From Edaphobacter aggregans (lineage in GTDB: Bacteria > Acidobacteriota > Terriglobia > Terriglobales > Acidobacteriaceae): a stretch of 64,000 bases of DNA. Position 1 is the stretch's first letter. Each line of letters opens with the position of its first letter. Positions 9,162 through 18,714 of the stretch are shown here, piece after piece. A program made the position numbers and the translations under genes. The notes under the pieces are model-generated. The model did no database searches. It saw only the letters and a program-made list of their open reading frames with translations, and was not told the DNA's origin. Where the stretch lies: NCBI GenBank assembly GCA_022736715.1, contig DZDJ01000008.1, positions 37,529 to 101,528 on the forward strand, given 5' to 3'.

Positions 9162-10487
9162 TTGAAGATTTCTTACAGCAGGGAATCCCAACAGAAGCCA
9201 GGCCGCATTTTTTATGGCTGGTGGGTGGTGTTGGCCGCATTTTTGAATCTGTTTTTTTCGGTTGGAGTGATTTATTACGGTTTCCCCGTTTTTTATCCGG
9301 CGTTTGTTCGTGCTCTTGGATTTTCGCGAACAGATGTAACGCAGGGCTTTCTGATCGGCGCATTTGTGGTGGGCATTCCCTTTGGCCTGATCACGGGTGC
9401 TCTGATTGATCGCATCGGTACGCGCTGGGTCATCTTGTCCGGAGTACTTTTTGTCGGGCTGCCGCTGGTTCTGATGGGGTTCATGACGCAGGTCTGGCAG
9501 TATGAAGTGCTTTGTGTTGCGGAAACGCTGGGATACACCCTGGCCGGTCCGATTGCCAACCAGGTATTGGTATCGCAGTGGTTTAGCCAGCGCCGCGGTC
9601 AGGCGATGGGGTATGCCTATCTGGGGTTGGGGCTTGGGGGAGTGGTTGCGCCGCCGGCGGCTGACTGGCTGATTCGCACCTTTGGCTGGCGTCTGGCGCT
9701 GGAAGCTGGCGGCATTCTGATTATGGTGGTGCTGTTCCCGATCGGCCTGTGGGTGACGCGTTCCTCGCCGGCAGAAATGGGACTGCTCCCCGATGGTTCT
9801 GATCATTCTGAGAAGTCGGCGCAAGCAGGCAGGACGCCAAATGCGGCGTCAGCCCCTTCTGTTCCAACGGCAGTTGCGGTACGCGGCGCCAACTTCTGGC
9901 TGATCATGGCGGGAACGGTGTTTGTGCTGGGCGCCAGCAACGTGGTCATTCAGCATTTCATTCTTTTTCTGGAAGACAAGCACTATTCCTCAACCATTGC
10001 TTCGCAATTTCTCTCTGTGCTGCTCGTCTCCAGCCTGGGAGGGCGGGTTCTGGCGGGCTACATCGCGGACCGGCTTCGCAAGAAGAACACGATGGCGCTC
10101 TTCTACCTGTTGATGGGGCTGGGTATGCCGCTGCTGTATCTGGCAAGTCATCCGGTTGCACTTTGGATTTTTGCGGCTATTTTTGGTTTCGCCATGGGCG
10201 CGGACTACATGTTGATTCCCCTGGTGCTGGCTGAGTGCTTTGGGCTCGAAAGCTTGGGTATGCTGCTTTCGCTGATTGTCACCGGGTTTTCCATCAGTCA
10301 GTGGGGTGCGTCGTGGATGGCGGGAAAAGCCTTTGAGATGTATCACAGCTACGAACTGGTGTGGAGGGTGCTGACGGTGGCGTGCGTGGCAGGTGCTGCT
10401 GCAATTTACGCCATCTCTCCCCGATGGAACAAGCCGGCAAAAGAAAACATGGATATGAGCCTCCCGGCCGATGCGGAAGTACATTAG
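9162..10487 (+). CDS. MFS transporter (monocarboxylate/OFA-like)
   Basis: GRIFYGWWVVLAAFLNLFFSVGVIYYGFPVF...DRIGTRWVILSG...QWFSQRRGQAMGYAYLGLGLGGVVAPPAADWLI; 12-TM pattern. TTG start at 9162. Confidence 0.92.
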   Translation: MKISYSRESQQKPGRIFYGWWVVLAAFLNLFFSVGVIYYGFPVFYPAFVRALGFSRTDVTQGFLIGAFVVGIPFGLITGALIDRIGTRWVILSGVLFVGLPLVLMGFMTQVWQYEVLCVAETLGYTLAGPIANQVLVSQWFSQRRGQAMGYAYLGLGLGGVVAPPAADWLIRTFGWRLALEAGGILIMVVLFPIGLWVTRSSPAEMGLLPDGSDHSEKSAQAGRTPNAASAPSVPTAVAVRGANFWLIMAGTVFVLGASNVVIQHFILFLEDKHYSSTIASQFLSVLLVSSLGGRVLAGYIADRLRKKNTMALFYLLMGLGMPLLYLASHPVALWIFAAIFGFAMGADYMLIPLVLAECFGLESLGMLLSLIVTGFSISQWGASWMAGKAFEMYHSYELVWRVLTVACVAGAAAIYAISPRWNKPAKENMDMSLPADAEVH

Positions 10488-10574
10488 TGCAGCAACGGCG
10501 GCTGGTCAGAAGTCCGCAGGGCAGCGCGGCAGACTACAGGGACCTACTTTGAAGCAGTGCCATAGGAAGGAAAG

Positions 10575-11621
10575 ATGATGGAATTATCCCGCAATCAAAA
10601 TTCGATCCGCGATGTTGAGGAACTGGAAGACATTCTGAGTGAGCCAACCGAAGCCACAGTGCGCGATATGGCTGCTCTGGAAGGGGACATTGTCGTACTT
10701 GGTGTTGGCGGCAAGATGGGGCCAACGCTGGCGCGCATGGCCAGGAAGGCCTCAGACCGTGCCGGGGTCAGGCGCAAGGTGATCGGCGTGGCGCGCTTCT
10801 CGGTGCCGGGGTTGCAGCAGCGTCTGGAGTCCTGGGGGGTTGAGACCCGGTCGGCTGACCTGCTGGACCTGGATGCCTACGCTACTCTTCCGGATGCGGC
10901 CAATGTGGTGTATATGGCGGGCATGAAGTTTGGCTCGACCGGCCAGGAATCATTGACATGGGCGATGAATACATATTTACCTGCGCCGGTCTGTGAGCGC
11001 TACCGCGGAAGCCGCATGGCGGTATTTTCCACGGGCAACATCTACGGTCTGTGTTCTACGACTGCCGTTGGCTCGCGCGAGGAGGATGAGATGCACCCGG
11101 TGGGCGAATATGCGATGAGCTGCCTAGGACGGGAGCGCATCTTCGAGTACTTCAGCCGCAAGTACGATATTCCGATGACCTTTGTCCGGATCTACTATGC
11201 AACGGAGATGCGTTACGGCGTGCTGGTGGATATTGCCCGCATGGTGCAGTCCGAGCAGCCGGTTCCGCTGACGATGGGACACCTGAATGCCATCTGGCAG
11301 GCAGATGGCTCTGCGATGAGTCTGCGTTCTTTGCTGCACGCTTCCACGCCGCCGCTGGCCCTGAACGTTGCCGGGCCAGAGTTGTTGAGTGTGCGTCAGG
11401 TTGCGCAGGGCTTTGGCGCACTGCTGAACAAGGAAGTGCGCTTCGAAGGCGCGGAGTCTGGCGATGGCCTGTTGTGTAATGCACAGAAGGCGGCACAGCT
11501 CTTCGGCTATCCGGAAGTGGGCGTTCGCCAGATGATGACCTGGATTGCGGACTGGGTGAAGCACGGTAAGGAAAGCCTGGGAAAGCCGACACATTTTGAG
11601 AACCGGAAAGGGAATTTTTAG
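10575..11621 (+). CDS. NAD-dependent epimerase/dehydratase (SDR) family protein
   Basis: Rossmann motif IVVLGVGGKMGPTLARMARKA, NVVYMAGMKFG, MAVFSTGNIYG, epimerase-like C-terminus. Confidence 0.83.
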   Translation: MMELSRNQNSIRDVEELEDILSEPTEATVRDMAALEGDIVVLGVGGKMGPTLARMARKASDRAGVRRKVIGVARFSVPGLQQRLESWGVETRSADLLDLDAYATLPDAANVVYMAGMKFGSTGQESLTWAMNTYLPAPVCERYRGSRMAVFSTGNIYGLCSTTAVGSREEDEMHPVGEYAMSCLGRERIFEYFSRKYDIPMTFVRIYYATEMRYGVLVDIARMVQSEQPVPLTMGHLNAIWQADGSAMSLRSLLHASTPPLALNVAGPELLSVRQVAQGFGALLNKEVRFEGAESGDGLLCNAQKAAQLFGYPEVGVRQMMTWIADWVKHGKESLGKPTHFENRKGNF

Positions 11622-11630
11622 GGGCGGTTT

Positions 11631-12698
11631 ATGGCGAAAAAACTGGAAATGGAAAAGTTGCGCGCACTGCTGAACCGCGGTGCGGTGATTCCTGCACATC
11701 CGCTGGCATTGAATGCAGAGCGGCGACTGGATGAGCGCCGCCAGCGGGCACTGACCCGCTACTATGCAGATGCTGGCGCCGGCGGCATGGCGATTGGCGT
11801 GCACACAACGCAGTTTGCCATTCGTGATCCGCGTATTGGCCTGTATGTGCCGGTATTGCAGATTGCTGCGGAAGAGATGGACCGTGCAGACCAGAACCGG
11901 GCAGAGCCGTTGATTCGCATTGGAGGAATTTGCGGAAAAACAGAGCAGGCCGTCAGCGAGGCGGAAACACTGGTCCGGCTTGGCTACCATGCTGGCTTGC
12001 TGAGTCTGGCTGCCTTGCAGACGGCGGATGTGGCGGGCCTGATTCAACACTGCCGAACGATCGCTGAGATCATTCCCGTGGTTGGCTTCTATCTGCAACC
12101 GGCTGCCGGTGGGCGGTTGCTTTCCTACGATTTCTGGCGTTCGTTTGTCGAGATTGAAAATGTTGTCGCAATCAAGATGGCTCCGTTCAACCGTTATCAA
12201 ACGCTGGATGTGGTGCGTGCCGTGGCCGAATCGGGACGGGAGATTGCGCTCTATACCGGTAACGACGACAACATCGTCATGGATCTGGTGACTCCGTTTG
12301 TTTTTGACGTAAACGGCGGGAAGCGCGAGGTGCGCATTACTGGCGGACTGTTGGGACACTGGGCGGTGTGGACCAGAAGCGCCGTGGGACTGCTGGAAGA
12401 GTGTCATGCCGCCTCCCGCGCCGAGGGCATTTCAGCGGAACTGCTGCGCAAGAGCGTTGCGGTAACAGATACCAATGCCGTGTTCTTTGACGCGGCCAAT
12501 CAATACGCCGGCTGCATTGCCGGCCTGCATGAGGTGCTGCGCCGTCAGGGACTGCTGGAGGGGCTTTGGTGTCTTGACCCGCAGGAGTGCCTGAGTCCTG
12601 GCCAAAAGGAGGAGATTGATCGTGTCTACGTGGCCTATCCTCATCTGAATGACGACGAGTTTGTGCGGCAGGGACTGGACCGATGGCTGGCAAACTAG
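11631..12698 (+). CDS. Dihydrodipicolinate synthase/N-acetylneuraminate lyase family protein
   Basis: ALTRYYADAGAGGMAIGVHTTQFAIRD...RIGGICGKTEQAVSEAETLVRLGYHAGLLSLAAL...ENVVAIKMAPFNRYQTL with candidate Schiff-base Lys in AIKMAPF. Confidence 0.87.
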   Translation: MAKKLEMEKLRALLNRGAVIPAHPLALNAERRLDERRQRALTRYYADAGAGGMAIGVHTTQFAIRDPRIGLYVPVLQIAAEEMDRADQNRAEPLIRIGGICGKTEQAVSEAETLVRLGYHAGLLSLAALQTADVAGLIQHCRTIAEIIPVVGFYLQPAAGGRLLSYDFWRSFVEIENVVAIKMAPFNRYQTLDVVRAVAESGREIALYTGNDDNIVMDLVTPFVFDVNGGKREVRITGGLLGHWAVWTRSAVGLLEECHAASRAEGISAELLRKSVAVTDTNAVFFDAANQYAGCIAGLHEVLRRQGLLEGLWCLDPQECLSPGQKEEIDRVYVAYPHLNDDEFVRQGLDRWLAN

Positions 12699-13204
12699 CC
12701 ATCGGCATTCCCTTACTAACCAGTTTCTGCCACACTCCGCCCTCACGTACCTCCATGCGTGGGGGCATTTTCACGGAAAGTGCAGGCTGTACAGGGATGG
12801 CCGGCAGCAGGGTTGTCCCAGCAGCCGTGAAGAATAGCAATTGCAGGCAAGGTTTAGCTGTATCACATTCATTTAAAATAAGTTGAATGTCGGCGAGCCG
12901 GTTTCGGGAGGAGGAGGTTTCAGGGGCCAGCTTTTATTTGTTTTCTTTTAATTTCTTTTGATGTGAAATTTTGCTTGCAGGTCTGTTGTAAATATATTAA
13001 AACGTTACAACGAGAAATTAAACGGAAGTTGTTTGATTTCGTATTGCTTCAATGCTTGGGCGGTAGGAATCGCACTCTGATTGAAATGGCGGCACAGGTT
13101 GCGAAAGAAGTTGAAATGCGGAGATTGGGTAAAAGGACTTTTCCAGAAATGCAAAAACTGGTGTCCGGCTTGATATTCCAGCAGTGGTTTTGGGAGGGGT
13201 TTCA

Positions 13205-16200
13205 ATGAAAAAGATACAACGAGGAATGGTATGGCTATGTGCCGTTGTCATGCTGGTGAGCATGACGTCAGCGATAGCTCAGACGATCACCGGATCCATA
13301 CGCGGCCTGGTGACGGATTCAAGCGGAGCGGTGATCCCTGGAGCCAAGGTCATTGCGAGAAATGTCAATACGGGTGTAACTACTCACACTGTGACAAACG
13401 GTGAGGGGCTCTACAACATCCAGTTCCTGCCAATTGGCGATTACACCGTCACGGCAAGCGCACCGGGCTTCCAGACGACCAAAGTGGGTTCGTTCCGTCT
13501 GCAAATTGATCAGGTTGCGAAGATCAATGCCAAGCTGGCAGTGGGCAAGAGTGCCACCACAGTAACGGTTGCGGCTTCCACTGCTCCACTGCTGAACACG
13601 GAAAATGCCACCTTGGGAACCAGCGTTGACGCGCATACGCTGGAGAACATGCCTCTGCCTGGGCTGAACGTGAACTATGCAACGATGTTTGTTCCGGGCA
13701 CGGTGCTGCCAACCTCGGGCAATCTTGGGTCTACGCAGGCGACAGGGCGCGATGCAGGCGGCTCCGGCGGGCAGGGCTCGCAGGTGGTGCCGTCCTTCAA
13801 CGGCAACCGTCAGCAGACCAACAACTACATTCTGGATGGTATGGAGATCAATGAGACGGTGAACAACCTCATTGGCTACAACCCGTCCCCGTTCTCGCTG
13901 CAGGAAGTGCGTGTTATCACCGGCAATGCCGATGCTGAATATGGCAACGTCAATGGCGGCGAAGTTGTGATGGTCACCAAGGGTGGAACCAACAAGTTTC
14001 ACGGCAGCGCCTTTGAGTATTTCCAGAACCAGAATCTGGCGGCAAACGACTGGACGGATAACCTTACACATACCCCAAAATCCAAATTCACGAGCAACCA
14101 GTTTGGCGCCACCATTGGCGGCCCGCTGTTGCGGAACAAGCTGTTCTTCTTTGGCGATTATGAGGGCGTTCGCAGTGGCGGGCCTGCCAATCCGACAGTG
14201 GTCAGTGTTCCGACCGCAGCCGAGCGCACGGGGGACTTCTCTGCGCTGCTTGCGGTGGAAGGCACGCAACTGTATGACACCTCCAATGGCCTGGCAAATG
14301 CCACACCTTACGCCAATAACCAGATTCCTATAAACAATCCGGTGGCCAGGTTCCTGTTTGCGCACCCGGAGGCACTGCCGCTGCCGAACCACGCCCCCAA
14401 TCCGGGTAGCGTGTCCTATCTGAACTATCAGGGATTCAGTCAAACGAAGAACGGCAATGATCAGGGCGACATCCGGGTTGACTACAACATCAGCCAGAAG
14501 GACTCGCTCATGGCCAAATACACCGTCGGTGATGCCTACACAGACCACACGAAGGTGGCGTTGCCGGTGCAGTTTCCTACAACCGATGATTATCCTTTCC
14601 ACCTCGCGGTTTTGAACTGGGTACACACCTTTTCCCCCTCCGTGGTGAATGAGGCGCGTGCCGGTTTCTCGCGTATTGTCTGGAACCAGGGATCGCCTTC
14701 TGATCCTTCCGGATTGTTTGGCAAGAATGGGGACCAGGTGGTCGGAATTCCACTGGCAGACCAGTCCATCGTCGGTTTCAGCTATATGAATTTCCAGAAT
14801 GCCAGTTCTTCGGGATTCACCAGCTTTGGTGTGAGCCCGAATACGGTCAACTTTCTGGCGGACAACAACTTCAGCTATGGAGACAATCTGACCTGGCAGC
14901 ATGGCAACCATGTGACCAAGTTTGGTGTCCAGTTTGTGCGTTATCAGCAGAACTTCTTCACCACCAGCAACCTGGGCGGTCTGCTGGGCCAATTCAACTA
15001 TTCGGGTGTGTATACTGCCGGGCCCAGTGGCAGTGGTGGTGGGAATCCTTTTGCGGACTTCGTGGTCGACAAGGCTGCCAGCGCACAGATTACTGGTGTC
15101 AAGGGGCCTTTTGGGCAACGTCAGTGGCGGAATGCTTTCTACGTGCAGGACGACTGGAAAATTCTTCCGAACCTGACGCTGAACATGGGTATGCGGTATG
15201 CCTATGACCAGGCCATTTACGAGGTCCACGACAAGATGTTGTCCGTTGACCTGAAGAAGGCCTATTTTGCAGCACCGGGAACCCCGTTTGATTCCATGCT
15301 GCTGTATGCGGGCAAGAATGGCGCCAGCCGGGCGCTGTATAACGCTTATCCGTGGCAGGTGATGCCACGTTTCGGCTTTGCCTGGCAGGTAAATCATCGT
15401 ACGGTGGTGCGTGGCGGCTATGGCATTACGGAGGCCATGGAAGGCACAGGATCCGGTCTGCGTATGACGCAGAATCCGCCCTTCCAGCCTTCGTTCTCCT
15501 TTTTTGCCGCGCCTCCGGGCGCCACGACGGGGGGGACGTCTCTACAGACCGGGAATGGCTTTACGTCGGTGCAGCACTCTGGCAACAACACGAACGTCTT
15601 TTCCGGGATAATTGATGTCTGGGACCCGAACCTGCGTCCCGCAGTGGTGCAGCAGTTCAACCTGACGACGCAGTATGCCGTCAACGACAGCACTTCAGTA
15701 CAACTGGGGTATGTCGGGCAGCTTGGACAGCACCTGGTGGTTCCTCTGGGACTGAACCAGTACACTGCGCCGGTTCCGAGCACCTGCGCCAATCCTGATC
15801 CGAACGATGGTTGTACTTACAAGGTGGCTCCTTACTATGCACTGGTGGGCGCCTATGGATATGTGATTGAAACGGTCTCGCAGGGCATACAAAACTACAA
15901 TGCGCTCCAGGCCGTGTTGCAGCACCAGGACCGGAATGGTCTGCAGTTCCAGTTGAACTACACCTGGTCCAAGGCAATGACCAATAACGTCGGCTTCTTC
16001 GGCGTCAATGGCAGTGCCGGCACGGACTCCTTCTGGCAGAACACCTATGATCCCCAGGCAGATTACGGTCCGTCGAGCTATGACGTGCGCCATAACCTGA
16101 CGGGAACCATGGTCTACGAGCTTCCGTTCGGACGTGGCAAGAAGTTTGGCGGCAACTGGAACCGTGCGGTGAATTCGGTTGCTGGCGGCTGGTCCCTTTC

Positions 16201-16696
16201 CGGCGCGGCCATGCTCAGCAGCGGCCTGCCGATTTCCATTCAGACCTTCAATGTGAACAACGAGCTGAACCCTCCGGGAAATCTGGATGGAACAGAGCGT
16301 GCCAACCACTACTTCCCGTTGAAGATCAAAAATCAGTCGGTAAACCACTGGTATGGGACTGATCCTTCGGCAACTCCGTGCAAAAGTGCTGGTCAGACGG
16401 TCAATTCCCTGGGAGCCAACTGCGCCTATGGGCAGCCATCGTCGACTGAATTTGGCAGCGCAAGCCCCAGCACAGAACGCGCACCGGGCTATCGCCAGAT
16501 TGATCTTTCTCTCTTCAAGGCGTTCCAGACGTACAAGGAGCAGCAGGTCAAGTTCCGTGTGGACGGCTTCAACGTCTTCAACATTGCCAGCTACGATCCT
16601 CCGGGACAGTACATCGACAGTGCGCGTTTCGGAAGAATCTTTGGTACGCTGTCACCGCCAAGGCAACTGCAGCTTTCTGTCATCTACCAGTTCTGA
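13205..16696 (+). CDS. TonB-dependent receptor, Oar-like, with N-terminal carboxypeptidase regulatory-like domain
   Basis: Signal MKKIQRGMVWLCAVVMLVSMTSAIAQ; GSIRGLVTDSSGAVIPGAKVIARNVNTGV; plug and barrel; C-terminus FRVDGFNVFNIASYDPPGQY...LQLSVIYQF ending in aromatic F. Confidence 0.95.
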   Translation: MKKIQRGMVWLCAVVMLVSMTSAIAQTITGSIRGLVTDSSGAVIPGAKVIARNVNTGVTTHTVTNGEGLYNIQFLPIGDYTVTASAPGFQTTKVGSFRLQIDQVAKINAKLAVGKSATTVTVAASTAPLLNTENATLGTSVDAHTLENMPLPGLNVNYATMFVPGTVLPTSGNLGSTQATGRDAGGSGGQGSQVVPSFNGNRQQTNNYILDGMEINETVNNLIGYNPSPFSLQEVRVITGNADAEYGNVNGGEVVMVTKGGTNKFHGSAFEYFQNQNLAANDWTDNLTHTPKSKFTSNQFGATIGGPLLRNKLFFFGDYEGVRSGGPANPTVVSVPTAAERTGDFSALLAVEGTQLYDTSNGLANATPYANNQIPINNPVARFLFAHPEALPLPNHAPNPGSVSYLNYQGFSQTKNGNDQGDIRVDYNISQKDSLMAKYTVGDAYTDHTKVALPVQFPTTDDYPFHLAVLNWVHTFSPSVVNEARAGFSRIVWNQGSPSDPSGLFGKNGDQVVGIPLADQSIVGFSYMNFQNASSSGFTSFGVSPNTVNFLADNNFSYGDNLTWQHGNHVTKFGVQFVRYQQNFFTTSNLGGLLGQFNYSGVYTAGPSGSGGGNPFADFVVDKAASAQITGVKGPFGQRQWRNAFYVQDDWKILPNLTLNMGMRYAYDQAIYEVHDKMLSVDLKKAYFAAPGTPFDSMLLYAGKNGASRALYNAYPWQVMPRFGFAWQVNHRTVVRGGYGITEAMEGTGSGLRMTQNPPFQPSFSFFAAPPGATTGGTSLQTGNGFTSVQHSGNNTNVFSGIIDVWDPNLRPAVVQQFNLTTQYAVNDSTSVQLGYVGQLGQHLVVPLGLNQYTAPVPSTCANPDPNDGCTYKVAPYYALVGAYGYVIETVSQGIQNYNALQAVLQHQDRNGLQFQLNYTWSKAMTNNVGFFGVNGSAGTDSFWQNTYDPQADYGPSSYDVRHNLTGTMVYELPFGRGKKFGGNWNRAVNSVAGGWSLSGAAMLSSGLPISIQTFNVNNELNPPGNLDGTERANHYFPLKIKNQSVNHWYGTDPSATPCKSAGQTVNSLGANCAYGQPSSTEFGSASPSTERAPGYRQIDLSLFKAFQTYKEQQVKFRVDGFNVFNIASYDPPGQYIDSARFGRIFGTLSPPRQLQLSVIYQF

Positions 16697-16715
16697 AGCG
16701 GTTCAATAGAAACAC

Positions 16716-16751
16716 AAAACGTGGAGAGCGTAACCGCGCTCTCCACGTTTT
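16716..16751 (+). terminator. Rho-independent terminator of TonB receptor gene
   Basis: AAAACGTGGAGAGCG-TAACCG-CGCTCTCCACGTTTT, perfect 15-bp stem followed by TGCTTTT, just after the 16696 stop. Confidence 0.88.
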
Positions 16752-16796
16752 GCTTTTCCAGTTCCAGGGAATGTGAGCAGCCACGACACGGCCGTA

Positions 16797-16917
16797 GCAA
16801 AAGCAGAGAGAGTCTGCAAGGCGGAGCCGCAGGCCTTGAGACGACACGGCCAGCAAGGAGCGGCGGCCGGGCACTCCCTGCAAAAGGCGGACAGCTCTCA
16901 GTAATCCTGCTTTTGCC
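16797..16917 (-). repeat. Stop-codon-anchored dispersed repeat, copy A (3' of kdsB)
   Basis: Minus strand reads TAG|GGCAAAAGCAGGATTACTGAGAG...GGGAGTGCCCGGCCGCCGCTCC...CTCTGCTTTTGC; same words recur at 55256-55381 and 59372-59463; imperfect terminal inverted repeats GCAAAAGCAG. Confidence 0.85.
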
Positions 16918-17670
16918 CTATGAGCGCTGCTTGCGCAGCAGAGTTTCTACTTTTTTCAGATCTTCTTCCGTGTCCACGCCAATGGTGTCGTGCTCGGTTG
17001 GCTCCACGTAGACGGCGATGCCGTTTTCCAGAAAACGCAGCTGCTCCAGCCGCTCAATGGATTCCAGAGGACTGTGCGGAAGCTGAGGGAAGCGCAGCAG
17101 CGCGGCCTTGCGGTAGGCATACAGACCGATATGCTTCCACCAGGTGATGCCGGGCTGGCCATCGCGATTGTAGGGAATGGTGGCGCGGGAAAAATAGAGC
17201 GCGCGGCCGTCGCTGGCCGTTACTACTTTCACCGCGTTGGGATTATGGATGTTTTCTGCCGTGCATGGCGTTTTGATGGTGGAGACCTCCACCTCCGGCC
17301 GCAGCATGGGGCGCAGCAGCGCGGAAAGATGCTCGGTCAGCACCAGCGGCTCATCGCCCTGCACGTTGACGTAGATGTCGGCGTCCAGCTCCTGCGCCAC
17401 GGCGTGGATGCGGTCGGTGCCGCTGGGCAGGTCCGGCGAGGTCAGGCGGAAGCTCCAGCCCTGGGCGCGGCAAAGGCTGGCCACTTCTTCAGAGTCCGTG
17501 GCGACGATGACATCGTCCAGTTGGCTGCAATTGCGCGCCGCCTCATATACCCAGGTCAGCATGGGGCGTCCTGCCAGCTCGCGCAGCACTTTGCGCGGCA
17601 GGCGGGTTGAGGCCAGCCGCGCAGGAATTACGCCGAGAATACGAGGGCTGGTGGCGGGAGGTGTCATCAA
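16918..17670 (-). CDS. kdsB: 3-deoxy-manno-octulosonate cytidylyltransferase
   Basis: ILGVIPARLASTRLPRKVLRELAGRPMLTWVYEAA...DDVIVATDSEEV...DIYVNVQGDEPLV...YFSRATIPYNRDG...KHIGLYAYRKAALLRF. Confidence 0.97.
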   Translation of the reverse strand: MMTPPATSPRILGVIPARLASTRLPRKVLRELAGRPMLTWVYEAARNCSQLDDVIVATDSEEVASLCRAQGWSFRLTSPDLPSGTDRIHAVAQELDADIYVNVQGDEPLVLTEHLSALLRPMLRPEVEVSTIKTPCTAENIHNPNAVKVVTASDGRALYFSRATIPYNRDGQPGITWWKHIGLYAYRKAALLRFPQLPHSPLESIERLEQLRFLENGIAVYVEPTEHDTIGVDTEEDLKKVETLLRKQRS

Positions 17671-17680
17671 TGCGCGGTCC

Positions 17681-18442
17681 TTACTTCTGCTGCAGCGCCT
17701 GCTGAATCGCAGCCTCTGCCAGCGGGGTCATGATGGCGTAGCCAGCAACCGTGGGATGCACGCCGTCCTTCATGGAAAGCCCTGGGCGCATGCCGCCTTT
17801 GTCATCGGCCATGGCGGAGTAGTAGTCGAGGTAAACCAGATTTTTGCGCGCGCAGAAGTCCTTGAGCCACTGATTCATCTGGCGAATCTCCTCGGCGGAG
17901 TTTATGCCCGGCTTCCACGGATACGCGGGGGCGGGTGTGATGGAGGCGACGATCATCTTGATGCCGCTCGCTTTGGCAATGGCCGCCATGGAGGTGAAGT
18001 TGTCTTCCATCATCTGCTGCGTGGAAGGGCCTGTGTTGCCGAAAATGTCATTGATGCCGGCCAGCACCACAACCGCGGCCGGATGCAGATGTACAACATC
18101 CTGCTGAAAGCGGACCAGCATCTGGGGCGTCGTCTGGCCGCTGATGCCGCGGTTGACGTAGGGCCTTCCGGGGAAAAATGTCCCCACGTGACGACCCCAG
18201 TTGTCGGTGATCGAGTCGCCAAGGAAGACAACGCGCTGTTCCCCGGGAGCGACGGGTGGCAGGGCTGCGTCCTCTTTGCGATAGCGGGCCAGGTTCGGCC
18301 AGTCCTGCAGCGTGGACTGCATGTGTTTGAGCTGCGCCGTGGTGACCGTCAGCGGTTGCTTGCTGGCTTGGGCGGAAAGCTGCCGAGGGGCAGCAAAAAC
18401 TGTACAGGCCAGAGCTGTCAGAGCGATAAGAGACCATTTCAT
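17681..18442 (-). CDS. SGNH/GDSL-type hydrolase, exported
   Basis: ORF 17681..18508; probable start ATG at 18442 (MKWSLIALTALACTVFA). VVFLGDSITDNWG, NRGISGQTTPQMLVRF, VVLAGINDIFG, DGVHPTVAGY. Confidence 0.93.
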   Translation of the reverse strand: MKWSLIALTALACTVFAAPRQLSAQASKQPLTVTTAQLKHMQSTLQDWPNLARYRKEDAALPPVAPGEQRVVFLGDSITDNWGRHVGTFFPGRPYVNRGISGQTTPQMLVRFQQDVVHLHPAAVVVLAGINDIFGNTGPSTQQMMEDNFTSMAAIAKASGIKMIVASITPAPAYPWKPGINSAEEIRQMNQWLKDFCARKNLVYLDYYSAMADDKGGMRPGLSMKDGVHPTVAGYAIMTPLAEAAIQQALQQK

Positions 18443-18603
18443 GGTGCGATTTTCTCCTGCGCAAATTTCAAGAATTGAAGACCAAAGCGATTCTACTGCA
18501 CGGCGCAAGTGTGCACAGGTGTCCGCCGCTCCCTGTCATCACTTGTCATCATTTGCGGTCCTTCTGCGTAAGGGAGGCTCCTCTGCGGCGGCCTTGCAGT
18601 GCT

Positions 18604-18714
18604 GCCGCCCAACAGAGAGTCCAGAACGCCGCGCACCAGCTCACGGCCAACGTTGGCGCCAATGGTGCGGACGGAGCCTTGGCCAGAAAGAGAACGTGCG
18701 CGAAGGCCCATCAT
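18604..18714 (-). pseudogene. Possible relic of the C-terminal tail of a HerA/DUF853-like ATPase
   Basis: Minus-strand translation MMGLRARSLSGQGSVRTIGANVGRELVRGVLDSLLGG resembles the C-terminal tail of DUF853 proteins; no ATPase domain nearby. Confidence 0.3.

Noticed and set aside
13319-15397. 692-aa minus-strand ORF antisense to the TonB receptor
   Set aside because: Composition-driven antisense frame; no recognisable motifs; plus strand has a clear receptor.
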